DNA from: JAJZGK01 sp035538795
Lineage (GTDB): Bacteria > Pseudomonadota > Alphaproteobacteria > Rhodospirillales > Magnetospirillaceae
Direction of reading: 5' to 3'
Length of the DNA: 64,000 bases
Assembly: GCA_035538795.1 (NCBI GenBank)
Contig: DATLJS010000020.1
Coordinates: 310,001-374,000 of the forward strand
Part shown: in pieces, positions 8,427 to 17,304 of the stretch
Layout of the letters: each line of letters starts with the position of its first letter
Numbering within the stretch: the stretch's first letter is position 1
The notes under the pieces: generated by a model
The model's database searches: none
What the model saw: only the letters and a program-made list of their open reading frames with translations
Told to the model about the DNA's origin: nothing
Translations under genes and position numbers: made by a program

Positions 8427-9833
8427 CTACTCCGCAGCCAGCCTCAATGCAGTAATGCGCTCGTACAGAGACGCTCGGGAAATCCCCAGAATTCTGGCGG
8501 CAGCCGTCTTGTTTCCGTGGGCATGGCGCAAGGCTGCGGCAATGGCCGAACGCTCGGCTTGGTTTACCGCCTCGGTCAAGGTAGCCGGCGGCTCGTTAGG
8601 ACTTTGCCCCTGCCGATATTCCTCTGGCACCGGCAGGATTGCGACAAAATGCTGGGCCGACAACACCGGTGCCTCGGTTAGGGTGCACACTCTTTCCAGC
8701 ACGTTATGCAGTTCACGGACATTGCCCGGCCATTCATAGGCGGCCAGCACGGCGATGGCGCTGGCGTCCAGCTCGCGGGGGCTCCCTCCTTCCTGAAGAC
8801 GCAGTTTGTCGAGAATGCTTTCGGCCAGCACCTCCACGTCCTCGGGACGGCGGTTCAGCGGCGGCAGGACGATGGGAACCACGTTCAGCCGGTAATAAAG
8901 ATCGGCGCGGAATTCGCCCGAACGCACCAAGGCGGCAAGATCGCGACTGGTGGCGGCGATGATGCGCACGTCCACCCGCACCATGCGGTTGCTGCCCAGG
9001 GGCTCCAGCTCCCGTTCCTGCAACACGCGCAGCAGCTTGCTCTGCATGGAAAAAGGCATGTCGCCGATTTCATCCAGGAACAAGGTGCCGCCGTCGGCCA
9101 ATTGGAATTTGCCTTCCCGGCCCTTGCGGTCGGCACCGGTATAGGCGCCTGGGGCGGCGCCGAACAATTCTGCCTCCAGCAGATTTTCCGGAATGGCGGC
9201 GACGTTGATGCTGACCATGCGCTTGCCGGCCCGGGCGCTGGCGGCATGGATGGAATGCGCCAGCAATTCCTTGCCGGTGCCGGTTTCCCCCAACAGCAGC
9301 ACGGTGCTGTCCATCTGGGCGGCGCGGCGAGCCAGGCGTTTGACCTCGCGCACGGCCTCGCTCACTCCAAGGAATTGGGAAAAGGTGTATTTGGCCCGGC
9401 GTTCGCCCGCCAACTCCTTGCGGGCGCGACGCAAATCCTCTTGCAATTGCGAGAATTTGGCGAACAGCGGCTGCAAATAGTCCGCCTTTTCATACAGTAC
9501 GAATCCGATGGCGCCGGTCACCACGCCGTTGCCGTCGCGGACCGGCATGCGGATGACCACGAAGGTCATGCCGCCATATTCCATGATGTCCAGCAGCATG
9601 GGCTTGCCGGTATCCACCACGGTCCGCAGCTGGCTGTTGGGGATGACCTCTTCGATGGGCTTGCCGGTGACGTCGCCGGCAATGCCCAACAGGGCTTTGT
9701 ACTTGTCGTCGATCCACACGACGCGGGCCTGACGGTCCACCGCCACCGTGCCCTCGCAGGCCGCCACCAGATCGTCGAACCAGGATTCGGCCGCGCTGTT
9801 GCGGATGTGCTCCGCCGTCATGATCTTGGACAT
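8427..9833 (-). CDS. PAS-domain sigma-54-dependent activator
   Basis: A 468-residue enhancer-binding protein. A PAS domain covers about residues 15-120 (VDRQARVVWIDDKYKALLG). A short coiled coil follows, then an AAA+ domain with Walker A GETGTGKE, the sigma-54 contact loop in modified form (GAYTGAD) and Walker B GGTLFLDE. A Fis-type helix-turn-helix ends the protein (NKTAAARILGISRASLYERI). It has the layout of NtrC-family activators without a phosphoreceiver domain, so the PAS domain is the likely signal input. It is divergent from the 3-hydroxybutyrate operon, whose promoter is a sigma-54 consensus match, so that operon is the probable target. Start ATG at 9833 follows GAGGCGGA. Confidence 0.88.
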   Translation of the reverse strand: MSKIMTAEHIRNSAAESWFDDLVAACEGTVAVDRQARVVWIDDKYKALLGIAGDVTGKPIEEVIPNSQLRTVVDTGKPMLLDIMEYGGMTFVVIRMPVRDGNGVVTGAIGFVLYEKADYLQPLFAKFSQLQEDLRRARKELAGERRAKYTFSQFLGVSEAVREVKRLARRAAQMDSTVLLLGETGTGKELLAHSIHAASARAGKRMVSINVAAIPENLLEAELFGAAPGAYTGADRKGREGKFQLADGGTLFLDEIGDMPFSMQSKLLRVLQERELEPLGSNRMVRVDVRIIAATSRDLAALVRSGEFRADLYYRLNVVPIVLPPLNRRPEDVEVLAESILDKLRLQEGGSPRELDASAIAVLAAYEWPGNVRELHNVLERVCTLTEAPVLSAQHFVAILPVPEEYRQGQSPNEPPATLTEAVNQAERSAIAAALRHAHGNKTAAARILGISRASLYERITALRLAAE

Positions 9834-9944
9834 TCCGCCTCCTCAAGCGCCGGTGGATCTTGTTCTTATCCTGTCCGGCTTTTTCATCATGTCCGCTTTT
9901 CCAGACAGTAGCAACAGCCCGAAAGCCATGTAAAAAGCCGATAA

Positions 9945-9964
9945 CCGTCTGAAAACTCAGACGG
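9945..9964. promoter_or_regulatory. palindromic activator site (candidate enhancer)
   Basis: CCGTCTGA and TCAGACGG form a perfect 8-bp inverted repeat with a 4-base spacer, 64 bases upstream of the -24/-12 promoter. This is the usual distance for a sigma-54 enhancer site. The rest of the 307-base gap 9834-10140 holds the promoter and no visible gene. Confidence 0.5.
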
Positions 9965-10027
9965 TGGTCTCCGGACCGTATTCCTGTGCAGCGCAGCAAA
10001 AGGCGGAATTCCGCCGCTCCTGGCCGA

Positions 10028-10042
10028 TGGCACGGCGATTGC
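10028..10042 (+). promoter_or_regulatory. sigma-54 (-24/-12) promoter of the 3-hydroxybutyrate operon
   Basis: TGGCACG, four bases, then TTGC matches the sigma-54 consensus exactly. The expected transcription start is about 10054, leaving an untranslated leader of some 87 bases before the permease ATG at 10141. Confidence 0.85.
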
Positions 10043-10140
10043 CATTCATGAAGCAAAAACAGGGCAGTCCCATGACGGCGGCCCAACCACGTCCAAGCAA
10101 GCGCGGTCCCTTTCCTGGCCGCATTCGGGAGGGTTAATCC

Positions 10141-11535
10141 ATGAGTTTCCTGATCTGTATCGGGGCGCTGGCATTTTTGATGTTCGTGGCCTATCGCGGC
10201 TACAGCGTCATCCTGTTCGCTCCTGTCGCCGCTTTGGCGGCCGTCCTTCTCACCGATCCTGCGGCGGTCCTGCCGGTCTATAGCGGCCTGTTCATGGAAA
10301 GCATGGTCGGCTTCGTGAAGAACTACTTCCCGGTCTTCATGCTGGGCGCCCTATTCGGCAAGGTCATCGAGCAGTCCGGATTCGCCCGTTCCATCGTCTC
10401 GGCGGTGATCAGCGTCGTCGGCGCCGAACGGGCCATGCTGTCCATCGTGCTGGTCGGCGCATTGCTGACCTATGGCGGCGTATCGCTGTTCGTGGTGGTT
10501 TTCGCGGTCTATCCCTTCGCCGCCGAAATGTTCCGCCAAGGCGGCATCCCCAAGCGTCTGATCCCCGGCACCATCGCCCTGGGCGCGTTCACCTTCACCA
10601 TGGACAGCCTGCCCGGCACGCCGCAGATCCAGAACATCATCCCCACCACCTTCTTCAAGACCACCGGTCTGGCGGCGCCTGTGCTCGGCACCATCGGCGG
10701 CATCTTCATCCTGATCGTCGGCCTGGCCTATCTGAACTGGCGCCGCCGCACCGCCCAGGCCGCCGGCGAGGGCTACGGCTCGGGACATTTGAACGAGCCG
10801 GAAGCGGTCGACCACCACACCGCCGTCCACCCCATCATCGCCATCCTGCCCCTGTTCGTGGTGGGACTGTCGAACATGGCCATCACCCAATGGGTCGGCC
10901 CGCAGATTTGGGGCGATACCAGCAAGGTCGTGCTGGCCCCCGGCGGCAAGGAACTGGTGCAGCCGGTCTCGAAGTTCCTGGCCATCTGGTCGGTGGAGAT
11001 TGCCCTGGTCCTGGGCATCCTGACCGTGCTGGCCTTCGCCTGGAAGCCCATCAGCGCCCGCTTCGCCGAAGGCAGCAAGGCCGCCATCGCTGGATCCCTG
11101 CTGGCCTCGCTGAACACCGCCTCGGAATACGGCTTCGGCTCGGTGATCGCCGCCCTGCCCGGCTTCCTGGTTATCAAGCAGGCTTTGACTGCCATCCCCA
11201 ACCCGCTGATCAACGAAGCGATCACCGTCACCACCCTGGCCGGCGTCACCGGCTCGGCCTCGGGCGGCATGAGCATCGCCTTGGCCGCCATGGCCGATCA
11301 GTTCACCGCCGCCGCCAACGCCGCCGGCATTCCCCTGGAAGTGCTGCACCGCGTCGCCTCCATGGCGTCCGGCGGCATGGACACCCTGCCCCACAACGGC
11401 GCGGTGATCACCTTGCTGGCCGTCACCGGCCTGACCCACGTGCAGTCCTACAAGGACATCTTTGCCATCACCTGCATCAAGACTTTGGCCGTCTTCGTCG
11501 TCATCGGCACCTATTACGCCACCGGCCTGGTCTGA
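10141..11535 (+). CDS. GntP-family permease, probable 3-hydroxybutyrate uptake
   Basis: A 464-residue inner-membrane transporter with about 12 hydrophobic segments and GntP-family phrases (LLTYGGVSLFVVVF, MDSLPGTPQIQNIIPTTFF, ASGGMDTLPHNGAVITLL). GntP members carry gluconate, 3-hydroxybutyrate and other hydroxy acids. The 3-hydroxybutyrate dehydrogenase gene 60 bases downstream makes that substrate the likely one. It is the first gene behind the sigma-54 promoter, with a good ribosome site (GGGAGG). Confidence 0.82.
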   Translation: MSFLICIGALAFLMFVAYRGYSVILFAPVAALAAVLLTDPAAVLPVYSGLFMESMVGFVKNYFPVFMLGALFGKVIEQSGFARSIVSAVISVVGAERAMLSIVLVGALLTYGGVSLFVVVFAVYPFAAEMFRQGGIPKRLIPGTIALGAFTFTMDSLPGTPQIQNIIPTTFFKTTGLAAPVLGTIGGIFILIVGLAYLNWRRRTAQAAGEGYGSGHLNEPEAVDHHTAVHPIIAILPLFVVGLSNMAITQWVGPQIWGDTSKVVLAPGGKELVQPVSKFLAIWSVEIALVLGILTVLAFAWKPISARFAEGSKAAIAGSLLASLNTASEYGFGSVIAALPGFLVIKQALTAIPNPLINEAITVTTLAGVTGSASGGMSIALAAMADQFTAAANAAGIPLEVLHRVASMASGGMDTLPHNGAVITLLAVTGLTHVQSYKDIFAITCIKTLAVFVVIGTYYATGLV

Positions 11536-11595
11536 TCGTCCATCCCGGCGCGGAGCCCCGCCGCTCCGCGCTGTCCAGAACCAAGAGGAAACGTC

Positions 11596-12378
11596 ATGCT
11601 CAAAGGACGCAGAGCCATTGTCACCGGCTCGACCAGCGGCATCGGCCTAGGCATCGCCCGAGCCCTGGCCGCTCAAGGGTCATCCGTCATGCTCAACGGC
11701 TTCGGCGACGCCGCAGCCATTGAAAGCCTCCGCGCCGGCCTGGAACGGGAATTCGGCGTACAGGTGCTTTACAACGGCGCCGACCTGTCCAAGGCGGACC
11801 AGTGCGAACATCTGGTGCGCGACACCGAAGCCCGCCTGGGCGGCGTCGACATTCTGGTCAACAACGCCGGCATCCAGCACGTTTCGCCGGTCGAGGACTT
11901 CGCCCCCGACCGCTGGGACGCCGTCATCGCCATCAACCTGTCGTCGGCCTTCCATACCATCCGCACCGCCCTGCCCGGCATGAAGCAGCGCGGCTGGGGC
12001 CGCCTGATCAATGTCGCCTCGGTGCACGGTCTGGTCGCCTCGGTCAACAAGTCGGCCTATGTGGCCGCCAAGCACGGCATCGTCGGCCTGACCAAGGTGG
12101 TCGCGCTGGAGAACGCCGAAACACCCGTCACCTGCAACGCCATCTGCCCCGGCTGGGTGCTCACCCCCCTGGTTCAGGCTCAGATCGAGAGCCGCTCCAG
12201 GAACGAAGGTATCCCCGTGGCCCAGGCCGAACGGGAGCTGCTGATGGAAAAGCAGCCCTCGGGCCGCTTCACCACCGTCGATCAATTGGGCGGGGTGGCG
12301 GTTTTTCTCAGCTCGGACGCCGCTTCCAACATTACCGGCGCCACTCTGCCGGTGGACGGAGGATGGCTGGCGCGCTGA
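11596..12378 (+). CDS. bdhA: D-3-hydroxybutyrate dehydrogenase
   Basis: A 260-residue short-chain dehydrogenase that oxidises 3-hydroxybutyrate to acetoacetate with NAD+. Visible features are the cofactor loop GSTSGIG at residue 10, the NNAG motif near 89, the catalytic serine in NVASVHG, and tyrosine-lysine in SAYVAAKHG. The length and the C-terminal DGGWLAR are typical of the bacterial enzyme. It sits between an uptake permease, an AtoE-type transporter and the acetoacetate CoA-transferase genes, a complete route from external 3-hydroxybutyrate to acetoacetyl-CoA. Confidence 0.9.
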   Translation: MLKGRRAIVTGSTSGIGLGIARALAAQGSSVMLNGFGDAAAIESLRAGLEREFGVQVLYNGADLSKADQCEHLVRDTEARLGGVDILVNNAGIQHVSPVEDFAPDRWDAVIAINLSSAFHTIRTALPGMKQRGWGRLINVASVHGLVASVNKSAYVAAKHGIVGLTKVVALENAETPVTCNAICPGWVLTPLVQAQIESRSRNEGIPVAQAERELLMEKQPSGRFTTVDQLGGVAVFLSSDAASNITGATLPVDGGWLAR

Positions 12379-12467
12379 GACCTTCCGGGCTGCGTCTTTT
12401 TGAACAGCCGGAATTCCAAATGGCCCGTCCTGCCCCCCTGGACGGGCCCAATTGGGGGATCTGACAA

Positions 12468-13793
12468 ATGATCAAAGCAATCGCACGTTTCTTTACCAAC
12501 ATCGTTCACCGCTATCTCCCCGACCCGCTCATTTTCGCCATCTTCCTGACCATCCTGGTGTTCAGCCTGGCTCTGGTCCTGACGCCCAAGACCCCTGTGG
12601 ACATGATCTCCATGTGGGGCGACGGCTTCTGGAACCTGCTCAGCTTCTCGATGCAGATGGCCTTGATCCTGGTGACCGGCCACGCCCTGGCCAGTTCGCC
12701 GCCGGTCAAGCACGGCATGAGCGTCACCGCCGCCATCGCCAAGACGCCTGGACAAGGTGTCATGCTGGTGTCCTTCATCTCGGCGGTGGCCTGCGCCATC
12801 AACTGGGGCTTCGGCCTGGTGGTGGGCGCCATGTTCGCCCGCGAAGTGGCTAGGCGCATCCCCAAGACCGATTACCGCCTGCTGATCGCCTCGGCCTATA
12901 TGGGCTTCCTGACCTGGCACGGCGGCCTGTCCGGCTCGGTGCCGCTGGTGGCCGCCACCAAGGGCAACCCCATGGAAAAAGTGGCCGGGCTGATTCCCCT
13001 CTCGGACACTATTTTCACCAACTACAACATCTTCGTCACCGTGGCCCTGATCGCCACCCTGCCGATCCTGACCTACTTCATGTCGCCCAAGGAAGAGGAC
13101 GTGGTGGCGGTGGATGCCGCCTTGCTGGCCAACGACGGCGCCTCGACCGAACGCAAGCTGGGTCCGAACGCCACGCCCGCCGAGAAAATGGAGGAAAGCC
13201 GCATCCTGTCGCTGGTGGTGGCCCTGATGATCGTCGCCTATCTGGGCGTGCGCTTCGCCACCAAGGGGTTCGCCATCGACGTCAACACCGTCAACCTGAT
13301 CTTCCTGGGCGCCGGCATCCTGCTGCACAAGACGCCCATGGCCTATGCCCGCGCCGTCAGCGCCGCCGCCCGCGGCACCGCCGGCATCATGATCCAGTTC
13401 CCGTTCTATGCCGGCATCCAGCTGATGATGGACCAGTCCGGCCTGGGCGGCATCATCACCAACGCCTTCGTGACCGTGGCCAACAAGGACACCTTCCCCT
13501 TCCTAGCCTTCCTCAGCTCGGGCCTGATCAATTTCGCCGTGCCCTCGGGCGGCGGACATTGGGTGGTCCAGGGGCCGTTCGTCATCCCCGCCGCCAAGGC
13601 GCTGGGCGTCGATTTGGGCAAGGCCGCCATGGCCATCGCCTACGGCGAAGCCTGGATGAACATGGCACAGCCCTTCTGGGCGCTGCCCGCCCTGGCCATC
13701 GCCGGTCTGGGGGTCCGCGACATCATGGGCTATTGCGTCACCGCCCTGTTGTTCTCGGGCTTCATCTTCGGCGCCGCGATGATCTTCTTCTAA
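12468..13793 (+). CDS. atoE: short-chain fatty acid transporter AtoE
   Basis: A 441-residue polytopic membrane protein of the AtoE family, which carries short-chain fatty acids such as acetoacetate and butyrate. It has many hydrophobic helices and family phrases such as FAVPSGGGHWVVQGPF and AYGEAWMNMAQPFWALP. It lies third in the operon, 89 bases after bdhA and 49 bases before the CoA-transferase genes. With the GntP permease it gives the operon two distinct carriers, probably for the hydroxy and keto acids respectively. Confidence 0.87.
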   Translation: MIKAIARFFTNIVHRYLPDPLIFAIFLTILVFSLALVLTPKTPVDMISMWGDGFWNLLSFSMQMALILVTGHALASSPPVKHGMSVTAAIAKTPGQGVMLVSFISAVACAINWGFGLVVGAMFAREVARRIPKTDYRLLIASAYMGFLTWHGGLSGSVPLVAATKGNPMEKVAGLIPLSDTIFTNYNIFVTVALIATLPILTYFMSPKEEDVVAVDAALLANDGASTERKLGPNATPAEKMEESRILSLVVALMIVAYLGVRFATKGFAIDVNTVNLIFLGAGILLHKTPMAYARAVSAAARGTAGIMIQFPFYAGIQLMMDQSGLGGIITNAFVTVANKDTFPFLAFLSSGLINFAVPSGGGHWVVQGPFVIPAAKALGVDLGKAAMAIAYGEAWMNMAQPFWALPALAIAGLGVRDIMGYCVTALLFSGFIFGAAMIFF

Positions 13794-13842
13794 GCAAGAC
13801 CAACCCATCAGCAACAACCCTTGTCTTCAAGGGAGAGGTAAA

Positions 13843-14508
13843 ATGACAAAAGCATTGAGTATAACGGCAGCCGCCGAACTGGTCACAGACGGGTCCGTCG
13901 TCATGATCGGCGGTTTCATGGGCGTGGGCTCGCCGCACCGCCTGATCGACGAACTGGTGCGCCAGGGCCGCAAGGGTCTGACGGTGATCTGCAACGACAC
14001 CGCTCGCCCCGGCGTCGGCATCGGCAAGCTGATCGAGGCCAAGGCCGTCAGCCACCTGATCGCCACCCATATCGGCACCAACCCGGAAACCCAACGCCAG
14101 ATGATCGCCGGGGAAATCACCGTCGAGCTGGTGCCCCAGGGCACTTTGGCCGAGCGCATCCGCGCCGCCGGCCACGGCCTGGGCGGCGTGCTGACTCCCA
14201 CCGGGGTCGGCACCGTGGTCGCCGAGGGCAAGCCCACCGTCGAGGTCGACGGGCGCACCTTCCTGCTGGAAAAGCCGGTTCACGCCGATTTCGCCCTGGT
14301 GGGCTGCAATCGCGCCGATTATTCCGGCAATCTGGATTATTCACTGACCGCCCGGAACTTCAATCCGCTGATGGCCATGGCGGCGAGCATCGTCGTCGCC
14401 GAACCCGACGCGGTGGTTCCCGTCGGCGTCATTCCCCCGGACGCGGTAGTGACGCCCCATGTTCTGGTCGATCATTTCATCGAAGGAGGGCTCCATCATG
14501 GACGATAA
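13843..14508 (+). CDS. atoD: 3-oxoacid (acetoacetate) CoA-transferase, subunit A
   Basis: A 221-residue alpha subunit with the glycine-rich CoA-binding segment GGFMGVGSPHRLIDELV near residue 25. Together with the next gene it moves CoA from an acyl-CoA donor (succinyl-CoA or acetyl-CoA) to acetoacetate. The name atoD or scoA depends on the donor, which sequence does not settle. Its end overlaps the start of subunit B by 11 bases. The start follows GGGAGAGG. Confidence 0.88.
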   Translation: MTKALSITAAAELVTDGSVVMIGGFMGVGSPHRLIDELVRQGRKGLTVICNDTARPGVGIGKLIEAKAVSHLIATHIGTNPETQRQMIAGEITVELVPQGTLAERIRAAGHGLGGVLTPTGVGTVVAEGKPTVEVDGRTFLLEKPVHADFALVGCNRADYSGNLDYSLTARNFNPLMAMAASIVVAEPDAVVPVGVIPPDAVVTPHVLVDHFIEGGLHHGR

Positions 14509-15148
14509 AGTCGTCATCGCCAAACGTGTGGCGCTGGAGCTGCAAAGCGGCAATCTGGTCAATCTGGGCATCGGCCTGCCGACCACCGTCGCCAAATACC
14601 TGCCGGCGGGAGTGAATGTTCACTTCCAGTCCGAGAACGGCATCATCGGCATGTCCACCGTCCCCGCTGAGGGGATGGAGAACGAAACCCTGTCCGACGC
14701 CGGCGGCAGCCCCATCGGCGCCATCGCCGGAGCGGCGGCGTTCGACAGCTGCATGTCGTTCGGGCTGATCCGCGGCGGCCATCTGGACGTCACCGTTCTG
14801 GGCGGCCTGCAAGTGGACGAAGCCGGACAACTGGCCAACTGGATGGTTCCCGGCAAGATGGTTCCCGGCATGGGCGGCGCCATGGATCTGGTCAGCGGTG
14901 CCCGCCGCGTGATCGTCGCCATGACCCACACCGCCAAGGGCGACGCCAAGATCCTGAAAAAGTGCAACCTGCCCCTGACCTCGGTGCGCCGGGTGGATCT
15001 GGTGGTCACCGAACTGGCCGTGATCGAACCCACCGCCGAAGGGCTGGTGCTGCGCGAAACCGCTCCCGGCGTCACCGTCGAACAGGTGGTCGCCGCCACC
15101 GAAGCCAGCCTGATCATCCCCGATCAGGTCGGGGTGATGGCTATCTAG
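14498..15148 (+). CDS. atoA: 3-oxoacid (acetoacetate) CoA-transferase, subunit B
   Basis: A 216-residue beta subunit. The start is the ATG at 14498, eight bases after GGAGGG; an upstream in-frame start at 14459 would overlap subunit A further and lacks such a site. The catalytic glutamate lies in QSENGIIG at about residue 47, and the downstream glycine-rich segment (GAIAGAAAF) is present. It is the last gene of the operon and is followed by strong hairpins. Confidence 0.88.
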   Translation: MDDKVVIAKRVALELQSGNLVNLGIGLPTTVAKYLPAGVNVHFQSENGIIGMSTVPAEGMENETLSDAGGSPIGAIAGAAAFDSCMSFGLIRGGHLDVTVLGGLQVDEAGQLANWMVPGKMVPGMGGAMDLVSGARRVIVAMTHTAKGDAKILKKCNLPLTSVRRVDLVVTELAVIEPTAEGLVLRETAPGVTVEQVVAATEASLIIPDQVGVMAI

Positions 15149-15189
15149 GGTATTGAAGCGGCCCCGGTACGGGCCCGTTTGAGGCAAAA

Positions 15190-15225
15190 CTGGAGACGGC
15201 TGCGTTTGACCGGAGCCGTCTCCAG
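15190..15225. terminator. bidirectional terminator between the 3-hydroxybutyrate and taurine operons
   Basis: CTGGAGACGGCT (15190-15201) and AGCCGTCTCCAG (15214-15225) form a perfect 12-bp stem in the gap between convergent operons. A second, shorter stem (GGCCC/GGGCC, about 15161-15176) precedes it. Neither has a long T-run. Confidence 0.65.
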
Positions 15226-15229
15226 TCCG

Positions 15230-15997
15230 TTATTGGCTCCAGGGTACCAGCCGTCCACCCACCCGGCGGACGGCAATATCCAGCAGCAATCCCGTCACGC
15301 CGATGGACAACATGCCCACCACCACAATGTCGGTGCGCAGCAGGGTCCGGGCGTCGTTGATCAGGAACCCCAAGCCGCTGCTGGCTCCCACCAATTCCGC
15401 CGCCACCAGGGCCATCCAGCCGGTTCCCAGGGCGACGCGGATACCGGTGACGATATGCGGCAGCGATTGCGGCAGCACCACCCGCCACAGCACATGTCCC
15501 GATCCCGCCCCCAGAGTGCGGGCGGCTTCCAGCATGTCGGCCTCGACCAGCCGCACCCCGGCGGCGGTATTGATCAGCAACGGAAAGAACATGCCGAGGA
15601 AAATGATGAACTGGTTCTGCGCGTCCCCCAGTCCGAACCACAGGATCGACAGGGGAATCCAGGCCAATGGCGGAATGGGCCGCAGCACCTCGACGATGCT
15701 GTAAAGCTGCCGGTTCACCCCCGGCCACCAGGCCATGGCGACGCCGATGGGAATGGCCGCGGCTGAAAACACAAACGCCACCAGCACCCGCCGCAGACTG
15801 GACAGCAGATGCCCGGCAAGCTCGCCGTCGGAGATCAGATCCCAGCCGGTCGCCGCGATGTTCGACGGCGCCGGAAACAGCAAGGCTGCGTCGGGCTGCC
15901 AGGCCGGCAGCAAGAAGCCGCTGACCCACTGCCACACGGCCAGCAGAACCACCAGCAGAGACAGCGGCTTCAGGCGTTCCAGAAACCTCCGGATCAT
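15230..15997 (-). CDS. ABC transporter permease (second, SsuC/TauC type)
   Basis: A 255-residue inner-membrane permease with about six helices and the ATPase-coupling loop of the binding-protein-dependent family (EAARTLGAGSGHVLWRVVLP). It overlaps the preceding binding-protein gene by 4 bases (ATGA). It is the last gene of the taurine operon. No second ATPase gene accompanies it, so it probably shares TauB. It is paralogous to tauC at 17305-18108. Confidence 0.82.
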   Translation of the reverse strand: MIRRFLERLKPLSLLVVLLAVWQWVSGFLLPAWQPDAALLFPAPSNIAATGWDLISDGELAGHLLSSLRRVLVAFVFSAAAIPIGVAMAWWPGVNRQLYSIVEVLRPIPPLAWIPLSILWFGLGDAQNQFIIFLGMFFPLLINTAAGVRLVEADMLEAARTLGAGSGHVLWRVVLPQSLPHIVTGIRVALGTGWMALVAAELVGASSGLGFLINDARTLLRTDIVVVGMLSIGVTGLLLDIAVRRVGGRLVPWSQ

Positions 15998-17280
15998 GGA
16001 TTATAGACCTTGCCGGCGAAACTCCAGGGCTTGACCAGATCACCCGAAGCCGGGAAAGGCTGCGGCGCCGCGCCGGTGGCTTGATTGAAATAGGGCGGAT
16101 AGGGCACCTGCCCCACCTTGCCCGGCCAGCCCTGCGGGAAATAGACGGGCTGCGGCGGCAGCGCCCAACCCAGCTTGCCCACCGACTTGCGGATGAAATC
16201 GGGAGCATAGGTGGCGGCGTAATCATCGTTGCCGATGTCGCGGGTCAGGCGCTTGCGATCCTTCAGCCAAACGCGGATCCGTTCCGACTCGGCGGCCCAG
16301 AAGGCCGGATTGGGCACCAGGAAGGTCGGCTTGAACAGCAACACGTTCTGCGCCAGCTGGCTGGCCAGGAAGCCTTCGGGAATGGCCTTCAGGGCGGGAT
16401 CTTCTTTCAGGAAACGCACGGTTTCCTTGGGGTGGCGGCGCACCCACAGCACGGCTTCCAGATAGGAATCGGTCAAGGCCTGCACCACGTCGGGAACATT
16501 GTCCACCAGCTCCTGGCGAATGAAGCCGATACCTTCATAGATGCTGTAGGGATGGCTGGTGTCGATGGTCCGACCGGTCTTCCGTTCCTCGGTGATCAGC
16601 GACGCCGTATGATCCCACGGCACCACCGCCGCTACACCCTTCGGCAATTGAATCTGCTCAGACAACGGCATGTTTTTCAGCACCACGTCGGTGCCGATCC
16701 GCAGACCGTTGGCCTGGGCCGCCGCCTGGAAATAGAATTCGGCCGACGAGCCCGTGACCAGACCGATAACCGCCGGTTCCTTGCCCCCCTTCAAGTCGGC
16801 CAGGGAATGCAGCGGCGAATCGTTGGGCACGATCACCGCGTGGGTCAGCAGCGGATAGTTCAGCACGGCTTTCACCGGCACCTTGCGGTCCACCAGCGAA
16901 AGATAGGGGAAATTGCCGCTGCCGCCGAACTGGATGCGCCCGGCGGTGATGGCCTCGATCAGTTCCGGCCCGGACAGGAACCCCTGAAGCTTCTGTTCGA
17001 CGCCGCGCTTCGCCAGAAGCCCCAGACGATCCAGAGCGATGTTAATGGCGTTGTGCCCGGTCCAAGGCGATTGGAACCCGATGGTCAAGGGCCACCAGCC
17101 CTTGTCTTTCAGCCAGGCCACCGACTTGTCCGAGATCTTTTCATAAGGCTGGGTCCAGCCCCAATCGGCAGGCTGCTCGTCGGCGGCGAACGCTCCTTTG
17201 GGCAGACCGACGGAAAGACCGATGGCGGTGCCGCCCAGCAATTGCAGGAAACGGCGGCGCGAAGGGGCATGAGAGATCAT
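15994..17280 (-). CDS. ABC substrate-binding protein with Tat signal (second, sulfonate/nitrate type)
   Basis: A 428-residue periplasmic binding protein of the NMT1/SsuA/NrtA superfamily. The N-terminus carries a twin-arginine signal (SRRRFLQLLGG), so it is exported folded, unlike the Sec-type TauA upstream. The chosen start ATG 17280 follows GGAG. It is larger than TauA (428 against 336 residues) and ends in a Pro/Tyr-rich tail (PPQPVYFPQGWPG). It lies between tauC and the second permease. The ligand is not evident; another sulfonate or sulfate ester is plausible from context. Confidence 0.75.
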   Translation of the reverse strand: MISHAPSRRRFLQLLGGTAIGLSVGLPKGAFAADEQPADWGWTQPYEKISDKSVAWLKDKGWWPLTIGFQSPWTGHNAINIALDRLGLLAKRGVEQKLQGFLSGPELIEAITAGRIQFGGSGNFPYLSLVDRKVPVKAVLNYPLLTHAVIVPNDSPLHSLADLKGGKEPAVIGLVTGSSAEFYFQAAAQANGLRIGTDVVLKNMPLSEQIQLPKGVAAVVPWDHTASLITEERKTGRTIDTSHPYSIYEGIGFIRQELVDNVPDVVQALTDSYLEAVLWVRRHPKETVRFLKEDPALKAIPEGFLASQLAQNVLLFKPTFLVPNPAFWAAESERIRVWLKDRKRLTRDIGNDDYAATYAPDFIRKSVGKLGWALPPQPVYFPQGWPGKVGQVPYPPYFNQATGAAPQPFPASGDLVKPWSFAGKVYNP

Positions 17281-17304
17281 CAACGTTCTCCGAAAAGACA
17301 AGGA

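Noticed and set aside
9850..9910. Further sigma-54 enhancer copies (CTGTCC / CCAGACAG-like pieces)
   Set aside because: The partial inverted matches are imperfect and irregularly spaced; only the palindrome at 9945-9964 is convincing.
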